From the NCBI GenBank assembly GCA_934663775.1, contig CAKUKU010000006.1, positions 25,082-89,081 on the forward strand: 64,000 bases of DNA, read 5' to 3'. The translations under genes were made by a program, and so were the position numbers. This document shows positions 57,405-64,000 of the stretch, piece by piece; within the stretch, counting starts at the first letter, position 1, and every line of letters starts with the position of its first letter. Under the pieces are notes generated by a model that saw nothing but the letters and a program-made list of their open reading frames with translations, had not been told where the DNA came from and searched no databases. Source of the DNA: an uncultured Ellagibacter sp. GTDB taxonomy: Bacteria > Actinomycetota > Coriobacteriia > Coriobacteriales > Eggerthellaceae.

Positions 57405-58070
57405 ATGTCACAACGCAATTTCATGAATGACCGCTATCAGGACGAGGGCCCGAAGGGCACCACGCGCAAGAGCGCGGCATCGGCGAAGCCGAAGACGAAA
57501 GCGGCCGCTTCGGTCCACATCCAGTCCTCGACGAAGACCCCCCAGCAGAAGAAGGCCGAGCAGAAAGCGAAGCGCAAGGCCGAGCGCGCCAAGCAAAACG
57601 AGCTCGATCGCAAGTATTACAACCCGCCTACGGCGGAGTACAAGCGCCTGCGTCGCCTGTGGTGGGTCGTGCTCATCGCCGCGGTCGTCATGGTTGCGCT
57701 CTCGTGGTTCGCGCGTTCGTGGGAGCCGGTCTGGATCAGCTACGTCACGCTTGGTCTGTCCTATGCGCTCATCATCCTCGCCTTCTATATCGACTTCTCG
57801 AAGATTCGCAAGTGCCGCCGCAAGTACCAAGCCGAGATGGAGGCCATGAACACCAAGGAAAGCCGCCGCGCCGAAAAGGCGAAACGCGCCGCCGACCGCG
57901 AGGCGGAAAAGCAGCAGCAAACTGCCGCGACCGAGGTCGCCGAGGAGCAGATCAAGCCCAAGCGCGGCCTGTTCGGGCGCAAGAAGGCCGATTCTGCCAA
58001 GCCGACTAGCGCTGAAGCCGCCAAGCCGGCCGATTCGGCCGCCGAGGGTGCAAAACCCGCCGACAAGTAA
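57405..58070 (+). CDS. Two-span membrane protein with charged tails, 221 aa
   Basis: A 221-residue protein between purC and purL. The basic N-terminus is Lys/Ala-rich, two membrane segments follow (LWWVVLIAAVVMVALSWFA, VWISYVTLGLSYALIILAFYI), then a long charged helix (KNTKESRRAEKAKRAADREAEKQQQ) and an Ala/Pro-rich end. I do not recognise a family. ATG 57405 has only a weak ribosome site (GAAAGATCC). Position suggests co-transcription with purC and purL, but a role in purine synthesis is not implied. Confidence 0.7.
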   Translation: MSQRNFMNDRYQDEGPKGTTRKSAASAKPKTKAAASVHIQSSTKTPQQKKAEQKAKRKAERAKQNELDRKYYNPPTAEYKRLRRLWWVVLIAAVVMVALSWFARSWEPVWISYVTLGLSYALIILAFYIDFSKIRKCRRKYQAEMEAMNTKESRRAEKAKRAADREAEKQQQTAATEVAEEQIKPKRGLFGRKKADSAKPTSAEAAKPADSAAEGAKPADK

Positions 58071-58097
58071 CCGCTCGCAACCCTGGAAAGGACCATC

Positions 58098-61000
58098 ATG
58101 GTTTCGCATGTCTACGTGGAGAAGAAGCCCGGCTTCGACGTCGAGGCGCAGCAGCTGCTCGCCGAATTGCATACCGCCGTTCCCGAGGGGCTTGCGAAGA
58201 CGGCGCGCCTGCGCCTGATCAATCGCTACGACATCGAGGGCATCGACGAGGGGCTCTTCGAGCGCTGCATCCCTACGGTGTTCTCCGAGCCGCAGGTCGA
58301 TAACGCCTCGCGTGAGTTCCCCGTTGAGGGCGTCGTGCTTTCGAGTAAGACCGCCAAGCAGCTCGCTGCGGAGGGAGCGGACATTTCCGGAATCGCCGCA
58401 GCTCCCGCCAACGTGCGCGTGTTCGCCGTCGAGGCGCTGCCCGGGCAGTTCGACCAGCGTGCCGACTCCGCGTCGCAGTGCATCCAGTTCATCAGCCAAG
58501 GAGAGCGCCCCGATGTTGCGTTCACGCAGGTCTACGTCATCGAGGGCGACTGCACTGACGAGGCGCTCGCCGCAGTGAAGCGCTACGTCGTGAACCCGGT
58601 TGAAACGCGCGAGGCGAGCCTCGCCGTGCGCGAAACGCTCCAGATCGCCCATCCCGAGCCGCAGCCCGTCGAGGTGCTCGAGGGCTTTCTCGATTTAGAC
58701 GAGGCGGGCTTGTCCCGCTTCATCGATGAGCGCGGCCTGGCCATGGACCTCGCCGACATCGCGTTTTGCCAGCAGTATTTCGCGGGCGAGAAGCGCTGCC
58801 CCACCATCACCGAAATCAAGATGATCGACACCTACTGGTCCGATCATTGCCGCCACACCACCTTTGGCACCGAACTCACCAACATCGAGATCGAAGACGA
58901 ACAGGTGCGCGAAACCTACGAGCGCTACCTCGAGCTTCGCCATGAGCTCGGTCGTGACGAAAAGCCCATCTGCCTCATGGACATGGGCACGATCGGTGCG
59001 AAATGGCTGAAATCCCAAGGCATCCTAACCGGCCTCGACGAGTCCGAGGAGATCAATGCCTGCACGGTGAAATGCAAAGTTGACGTCGATGGCAAAGATG
59101 AGGACTGGCTCTACCTTTTCAAGAACGAGACGCACAACCACCCGACCGAAATCGAGCCGTTCGGCGGCGCGGCGACGTGTCTGGGCGGCGCCATTCGCGA
59201 CCCGCTTTCGGGGCGCAGCTACGTGTACCAGGCCATGCGCGTCACCGGCGCGGGCGACCCCACGGTTCCTGTGTCGGAAACGCTTCCCGGCAAACTTCCG
59301 CAGCGCAAGCTTGTGACGACGGCCGCCGCGGGATATTCGTCTTATGGCAACCAAATCGGCCTGGCCACGGGCTCGGTTCACGAGCTCTACCATCCGGGTT
59401 ACGTCGCCAAGCGCATGGAAATCGGCGCCGTCGTCGCGGCGACTCCGGCTGACCACGTGCGTCGCGAGAAGCCCGAGCCGGGCGACGTCATCGTTCTTTT
59501 GGGCGGACGCACCGGCCGCGATGGCATCGGCGGCGCGACCGGTTCCTCGAAGGCGCACAACCTCGAGAGCCTCGAGCATTGCGGTGCCGAGGTGCAAAAA
59601 GGCAACGCCCCTGTCGAGCGCAAGCTTCAAAGGCTGTTCCGCCGCGGCGAGGCGTGCCGCCTCATCAAGCGCTGCAACGATTTCGGCGCGGGCGGCGTGT
59701 CGGTTGCCCTGGGCGAGATCGCCGACGGCCTGCGCATCAACCTCAATAAGGTTCCTAAGAAATACGACGGCCTCGATGGCACCGAGCTTGCCATCTCGGA
59801 GAGCCAGGAGCGCATGGCCTGTGCTATCGCCGCTGCCGACGTGGAAGAATTCCTCGGGTACGCCAAGGAAGAGAACCTCGAGGCCACGGTTATCGCCGAG
59901 GTCGTCGCTGAGCCGCGCGTGCGCATCTTCTGGAACGACGAGGCAATCGTCGACGTGAGCCGCGAGTTTTTGGCGTCGAACGGCGCGCCGAAGCACCAGG
60001 ATGTGCGTATCGAGGCTGGTCAACCCTACACGCGTACCTGGAAGGGCGCGACGCTTGCCGAGCGTATGGAGTCGCTCGTGCGCGATTTGAACGTCTGCTC
60101 GAATAAGGGCCTCTCCGAGCGTTTCGATTCCACGATCGGCGCGGCCACCGTGCTCATGCCTTTCGGCGGGAAAAACCAGCTCACGCCCGCACTCGCCATG
60201 GCGGCGAAGCTGCCGGTCGACGGCGAGACCACCACGTGCTCGGGCATGGCATGGGGCTTCAACCCCTATCTCACCGAGAAAAACCAGTTCGTCGGCTCCT
60301 ATATCGCCGTGGTCGAAAGCGTCGCTCGCCTAATCGCTACGGGTTTCAAGCGCAAGGACATCTATCTTACGTTCCAGGAATACTTCGAGCGCCTGCGCAA
60401 CGACCCGGCTCGTTGGGGCAAGCCCGCGGCAGCCGTTCTCGGTGCGCTGCAGGCGCAGCTCGATTTGGGCTTGGGTTCGATCGGCGGCAAGGACTCCATG
60501 TCCGGCTCGTTCGAGGATCTCGATGTGCCCCCGACGCTCGTGTCCTTCGCCACTGCGGTCGGCAAGGTCGATCGCGTGACGAGTCCCGAGTTCAAGGGTG
60601 CCGGCCACAGGGTCGCGCTCATCGCCCCGCGTTGCTATGACGCCGACGATGTGGCTCCTGCCGCCGAGGACGAGCTTGCGGCAATCGCTGCGGTCGAGGG
60701 GCTGATCGGCGAAGGTGCAGCCCTTGCCGTGTCGACGCCCGGCTATGGATGCGCCGCCGAATCGCTCTTCAAGATGTGTGTCGGCAACGGGATTGGCGTG
60801 GCGCTTCGCGACACGGATGCAGACGCGCTGTTCACCCCCGCCTACGGCAGTTTCATCGTCGAGCTCGCCGACGGCGCGGCGCTCCCCGAGCCGACCGAGT
60901 GCCTCGACGTCGCCCTCGTCGGCGAGACGACCGAGGCCTACAAGTTTGCAGCTGCGGGCGAGGTCATTGACCTGGCGAAGCTCCAAGACGCATGGGAAGG

Positions 61001-61919
61001 CGCTATCGAGTCGGTGTTCCCGTATCGCAGCACGGGCGCTCACCCCGAGGCGGAATCCGCTGAAGTTGCGCCCGTCACCTGCGACGACAAGCTGCCGCTC
61101 GTGTATAGCGGTTCCATCGCGAAGCCGCGCGTCATCATTCCCGTGTTCCCGGGCACGAACTGCGAATACGATACGGCCCGCGCCTTCGAGCGCGCAGGTG
61201 CCGCGCCCACGACTCTCATCGTGAACAACCTCACGCCCGACGCGGTCGCTGAAAGCATAGCCGCTCTTGCCGCCGCCATCCGCGAAAGCCAGATCGTCAT
61301 GATTCCCGGCGGCTTCTCCGGTGGCGACGAGCCCGACGGTTCGGCGAAGTTCATCACGGCGTTCTTCCGCGCTCCCGAGGTGACCGAGGCGGTGCGCGAC
61401 TTGCTGCAGAACCGCGACGGCCTCATGCTCGGCATCTGCAATGGCTTCCAGGCGCTCGTGAAGCTCGGCCTTGTTCCCTACGGCGACATCGTTCCCATGA
61501 CCGATGAATGCCCGACGCTTACCTTCAACACAATCGGCCGTCATCAAAGCCGCCTCGTCCGCACGCGCGTGGCGTCGTCGCTTTCCCCGTGGCTTTCCGA
61601 GTGCAAGGTGGGGGACACTCATACCGTCGCCATCAGCCATGGTGAGGGCCGCTTCGTCGCAAGCCCCGAGCTTCTCGAAAAGCTCATCGCGAACGGCCAG
61701 GTGGCAACGCAGTACGTCGATGCGGACGGGGTGCCGTCGATGGACCTTTCGGTCAATCCCAACGGCAGCGCGCTTTGCATCGAGGGCATCACGAGCCCCG
61801 ACGGCCGCGTGTTCGGCAAGATGGGCCACACCGAGCGTTCGGGCGCCGGACTCTATCGCAATATCCCGGACTTCACGTATCAGCCGCTCATCGAGGGCGG
61901 TGTGGAGTACTTCAAGTAG
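58098..61919 (+). CDS. purL: Phosphoribosylformylglycinamidine synthase, single-chain form
   Basis: A 1273-residue enzyme converting FGAR to FGAM with glutamine and ATP. The order is a PurS-like N-terminal domain, a linker, two AIR-synthase-type halves (HNHPTEIEPFGGAATCLGG as the ATP motif) and a C-terminal class I glutaminase (IIPVFPGTNCEYDTARAFERAGA; nucleophile Cys in GLMLGICNGFQALVKLG). Single-chain PurL of this size occurs in clostridia, Bacteroides and Coriobacteriia, in contrast to the PurSQL set of Bacillus. ATG 58098 follows GGAAAGGACC, 27 bp after the membrane protein. Confidence 0.96.
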   Translation: MVSHVYVEKKPGFDVEAQQLLAELHTAVPEGLAKTARLRLINRYDIEGIDEGLFERCIPTVFSEPQVDNASREFPVEGVVLSSKTAKQLAAEGADISGIAAAPANVRVFAVEALPGQFDQRADSASQCIQFISQGERPDVAFTQVYVIEGDCTDEALAAVKRYVVNPVETREASLAVRETLQIAHPEPQPVEVLEGFLDLDEAGLSRFIDERGLAMDLADIAFCQQYFAGEKRCPTITEIKMIDTYWSDHCRHTTFGTELTNIEIEDEQVRETYERYLELRHELGRDEKPICLMDMGTIGAKWLKSQGILTGLDESEEINACTVKCKVDVDGKDEDWLYLFKNETHNHPTEIEPFGGAATCLGGAIRDPLSGRSYVYQAMRVTGAGDPTVPVSETLPGKLPQRKLVTTAAAGYSSYGNQIGLATGSVHELYHPGYVAKRMEIGAVVAATPADHVRREKPEPGDVIVLLGGRTGRDGIGGATGSSKAHNLESLEHCGAEVQKGNAPVERKLQRLFRRGEACRLIKRCNDFGAGGVSVALGEIADGLRINLNKVPKKYDGLDGTELAISESQERMACAIAAADVEEFLGYAKEENLEATVIAEVVAEPRVRIFWNDEAIVDVSREFLASNGAPKHQDVRIEAGQPYTRTWKGATLAERMESLVRDLNVCSNKGLSERFDSTIGAATVLMPFGGKNQLTPALAMAAKLPVDGETTTCSGMAWGFNPYLTEKNQFVGSYIAVVESVARLIATGFKRKDIYLTFQEYFERLRNDPARWGKPAAAVLGALQAQLDLGLGSIGGKDSMSGSFEDLDVPPTLVSFATAVGKVDRVTSPEFKGAGHRVALIAPRCYDADDVAPAAEDELAAIAAVEGLIGEGAALAVSTPGYGCAAESLFKMCVGNGIGVALRDTDADALFTPAYGSFIVELADGAALPEPTECLDVALVGETTEAYKFAAAGEVIDLAKLQDAWEGAIESVFPYRSTGAHPEAESAEVAPVTCDDKLPLVYSGSIAKPRVIIPVFPGTNCEYDTARAFERAGAAPTTLIVNNLTPDAVAESIAALAAAIRESQIVMIPGGFSGGDEPDGSAKFITAFFRAPEVTEAVRDLLQNRDGLMLGICNGFQALVKLGLVPYGDIVPMTDECPTLTFNTIGRHQSRLVRTRVASSLSPWLSECKVGDTHTVAISHGEGRFVASPELLEKLIANGQVATQYVDADGVPSMDLSVNPNGSALCIEGITSPDGRVFGKMGHTERSGAGLYRNIPDFTYQPLIEGGVEYFK

Positions 61920-61970
61920 GAAGCGTGCCGCCGGCGCATGTGCGGCGGCCTTCCCCGATAAATCAACTCG

Positions 61971-61999
61971 AAGCGCGGGCGATCGGTGCCCGCGCTTCA
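61971..61999 (+). other. Perfect hairpin between purL and hisS
   Basis: GAAGCGCGGGC-GATCGGT-GCCCGCGCTTC is a perfect 11-bp stem without a T-run. It may end purL transcripts or protect an mRNA end; it lies 55 bp before the hisS start, with no T-box elements visible. Confidence 0.4.
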
Positions 62000-62053
62000 T
62001 GTACGTTACAATGCAAATCGCAATCAAGCTAAACGAAGGAAAAGGTGGGTTCA

Positions 62054-63421
62054 ATGGCGATGCAGGCTGCTGAAGGTACGAGGGATTTTCTGCCCGACGA
62101 GGCGGCGTTCTGGCTGCATTTCAAGGAGACGGCGTTCTCCGTCTTCGGCCGTTACGGCTACGTGCCCATCGAGACGCCCATCTTCGAGCAGACCGACCTG
62201 TTCGTCCGCGGCATCGGCGAGGCAACCGACGTCGTGTCCAAGGAGATGTTCACCGCCGTGTCGGGCGAGAACCTGAAGCGCCTCATCGACGGCGGCACCA
62301 TCAAGAGCAAAAGCCGCCTGTCGCTTCGTCCCGAAGGCACAGCTGGCGTTGTGCGTGCGGTGGCCCAGCACGATCTCGTTCCCCAGGGCGGTGCGCCTGC
62401 GAAACTGATGTATGCGGGTCCTATGTTCCGCGCGGAGCGCCCGCAGAAGGGCCGCCAGCGCCAGTTTAACCAGGTGGGCGTGGAGTGCCTGGGCGCCGAG
62501 GAGCCGACGATCGACGCCGAGGCCATCATCATGCTCATGCGCTTCTACGAGACTATCGGCATCCCGCGCGACTCCATGCGCTTGCTTATCAACTCCATGG
62601 GCTGTGAGAAGTGCCGCCCTGCCTATCGCGAGCTCGTGCGTTCCTATATGAACGAGCATGCGGGCGAGCTCTGCGAGACGTGTATGACGCGCGCCGAGAT
62701 CAACCCGCTGCGCGCCTTCGACTGCAAGAACGAGGGGTGCGCACACGTGATGGAGGGCGCCCCGCGCATCTCCGACAATCTGTGCCCCGACTGCTGCGAG
62801 CACTACGAGGTCGTGAAGGCGTATCTCGATGCCGCGGGCGTTTCGTATGTCGAGGACTATAAGCTGGTGCGCGGCCTTGATTACTACACGCGCACCGTGT
62901 TCGAGGTCCAGGTGGACAACGGCATGGGAAGTCAGAATGCCATCGGCGGCGGCGGTCGCTACGACAAGCTCGTCGAGGAAGTGGGCGGTCGCCCGACGCC
63001 GGGCCTCGGATTCGCGCTTGGCTACGAGCGTTGCGCCCTCGCGTTGCAGGCGGCAGGAGTGGAATTCCCGCACGCGCAGCATTGCGACCTGTTCGTGGCA
63101 TGCGTGGACGATTCGGTCCGCGGCGAGGCGTTCTCGCTGGTGCAGGCCCTGCGCGACGCGGGGCAGGCCGCCGACATGGATCATCAGAAGCGCAGCCTGA
63201 AAAGCCAGTTCAAGCTGGCGGACAAACTGAATGCGAAGAAGGTCGCCATCCTTGGTCCCGACGAGCTCTCCGAGGGCAAGGTGAAGGTGCGCAACATGGC
63301 GTCGCACGAGGAGCGCCTGGTCGACCTTGCTGCGGTGAAGGCGATTCTTGCTAACTTCTCCAGCGAGGGCGCCATCCTCACGCCGGAGCAGATGGGCGAA
63401 GCGCTCGCAGAGGCTGAGTAG
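62054..63421 (+). CDS. hisS: Histidyl-tRNA synthetase
   Basis: A 455-residue class II synthetase. The family motifs are RLSLRPEGTAGVVRA (motif 2 region), LVRGLDYYTRTVFEV (histidine site) and GGGGRYDKLVEEVGGRPTPGLGFALGYER (motif 3), with the anticodon-binding domain at the C-terminus. An insertion near residues 185-260 holds seven cysteines (MGCEKCRP, LCETCM, FDCKNEGCAH, LCPDCC), a likely zinc-binding module. ATG 62054 follows AAAGGTGGG; GTG 62045 overlaps that site. Confidence 0.95.
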   Translation: MAMQAAEGTRDFLPDEAAFWLHFKETAFSVFGRYGYVPIETPIFEQTDLFVRGIGEATDVVSKEMFTAVSGENLKRLIDGGTIKSKSRLSLRPEGTAGVVRAVAQHDLVPQGGAPAKLMYAGPMFRAERPQKGRQRQFNQVGVECLGAEEPTIDAEAIIMLMRFYETIGIPRDSMRLLINSMGCEKCRPAYRELVRSYMNEHAGELCETCMTRAEINPLRAFDCKNEGCAHVMEGAPRISDNLCPDCCEHYEVVKAYLDAAGVSYVEDYKLVRGLDYYTRTVFEVQVDNGMGSQNAIGGGGRYDKLVEEVGGRPTPGLGFALGYERCALALQAAGVEFPHAQHCDLFVACVDDSVRGEAFSLVQALRDAGQAADMDHQKRSLKSQFKLADKLNAKKVAILGPDELSEGKVKVRNMASHEERLVDLAAVKAILANFSSEGAILTPEQMGEALAEAE

Positions 63422-63479
63422 AGCTAAGAGGGAAGAGGACTGCGGGGCAAGAGCCGTAATCGATCGTCTCATCCATTCA

Positions 63480-63516
63480 AGAGGCCGGGTGCTCGAGAAG
63501 CGCTCGGCCTCTTTCT
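63480..63516 (+). terminator. Intrinsic terminator after hisS
   Basis: AGAGGCCG and CGGCCTCT form the stem around a 16-nt loop, followed by TTCTATAG. Confidence 0.75.
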
Positions 63517-63861
63517 ATAGTAAGGATGCCACTGTAGAGCGGGAAATGTCTCTGCCGGCAGAAAGCTACTATATAGTGAGGCATCGACCTCTTCGGCGGA
63601 TTTCGCTTCGATCGATTCTGCCCGACAGTTGTTCGGCGCGCCCAAGGGCCGGGCTCGCTTGGTTAGTCGGACTCGGGAACATTTGGTCGACTCCCGTCCT
63701 TGCGCATCGGGATGCTCGAACCGCCTCCCAACATCCTTTCCTGGGCTTATGTAGGAGTTGTGTGCACGGCCTGAAGGGCAATCGAAGCGCGTAATCCCAG
63801 GTCGCATGGGGAAAGCTGCCACCCGAGGCGCCCCTTCCCAGGAAAAAGGTGCGATTCCCCC

Positions 63862-64000
63862 TTGACCGCGGGAGGGGGTGCGCGTAATATATCTCCTTGC
63901 GCCGCGGACGGAAGGAAGCGGCAGACGGGAGCCGGAAGGCCCCCGGGAACCTTGAAAACCGGATACTGAGGAAACGGATAGGAACGCGTGCGGGGCCCCC
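63862..64000 (+). promoter_or_regulatory. Strong promoter and leader, probably of an rRNA operon
   Basis: TTGACC (63862-63867) and TAATAT (63885-63890) are exactly 17 bp apart, after a GC-rich discriminator-type context. The transcript would contain CCTTGAAAACCGGATACTG near 63950, a segment typical of rRNA leaders in Gram-positive bacteria, where it belongs to antitermination and processing signals. The 16S gene would start beyond the window. The 345 bp between the hisS terminator and this promoter hold no gene that I can support. Confidence 0.6.

Noticed and set aside
61920-62053. T-box leader before hisS
   Set aside because: The gap is only 134 bp and lacks the T-box sequence and a specifier stem; only a plain hairpin is seen.

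Overview
The window comes from a high-GC, monoderm, anaerobic actinobacterium. The best fit is the family Eggerthellaceae (Coriobacteriia), the gut relatives of Eggerthella, Gordonibacter and Slackia. I base this on a LuxR regulator fused to a polytopic membrane domain, a molybdopterin enzyme resembling catechol dehydroxylases and pyrogallol transhydroxylase with its own MFS carrier, a 2-hydroxyacyl-CoA dehydratase activase, a Tad pilus locus without a secretin, and the feoA-feoA-feoB plus Cys-rich protein layout. The genus cannot be named from the sequence alone.

Region 1 (1-14.6 kb) is the most distinctive. A truncated activase gene leaves the left edge. A membrane LuxR regulator follows, then a set of genes that look like one system: an MFS carrier, a small zinc-ribbon protein with a Gly-Ala-Pro tail, a trigger factor, a SlyD-like FKBP, a trigger-factor C-domain-like protein, a molybdopterin oxidoreductase, its ferredoxin-like partner and two small orphan proteins. 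Both enzyme subunits keep the folds of iron-sulfur proteins but have lost nearly all cluster-binding cysteines. Three promoters (carrier, zinc-ribbon protein, enzyme) share a dyad, ATCAACC-N5-GGTTGAT, placed 2-3 bp before the -10 box.

Region 2 (14.7-25.4 kb) holds a BspA-like leucine-rich-repeat protein, a VWA protein with a damaged metallopeptidase motif, and a MoxR AAA+ ATPase fused to a SAM methyltransferase. Then come two tandem DUF262 (GmrS-like) genes that may act in defence, an unknown protein, an arylamine N-acetyltransferase and tRNA-Val(TAC).

Region 3 (25.7-35.9 kb) is a Tad/Flp pilus operon: cpaB, tadZ, tadA, tadB, tadC, two Flp-type pilins, three TadE/TadG-like pseudopilins, then a DUF192 protein and a zinc-ribbon protein. 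The genes are tightly packed, mostly with overlapping starts and stops. A ModE-type HTH gene and thrC follow on the other strand.

Region 4 (38-42.4 kb) is the ferrous-iron operon feoA-feoA-feoB-Cys-rich protein with DtxR/IdeR-like dyads upstream. Just after it lies a promoter carrying the same kind of box, followed by about 195 nt without a gene and a terminator: a candidate iron-regulated small RNA with C-rich loops.

Region 5 (42.4-64 kb) is mainly core genome: YqeY, two bacterial PH-domain proteins, hemolysin III, CorC, PspC, a secreted cell-wall-type protein, two TrkA potassium regulators, purB, a 174-bp MITE-like element, a Tat-exported beta-propeller-like protein divergent from a two-component system, purC, a membrane protein, purL and hisS. 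The window ends in a strong promoter and leader that look like the start of an rRNA operon.
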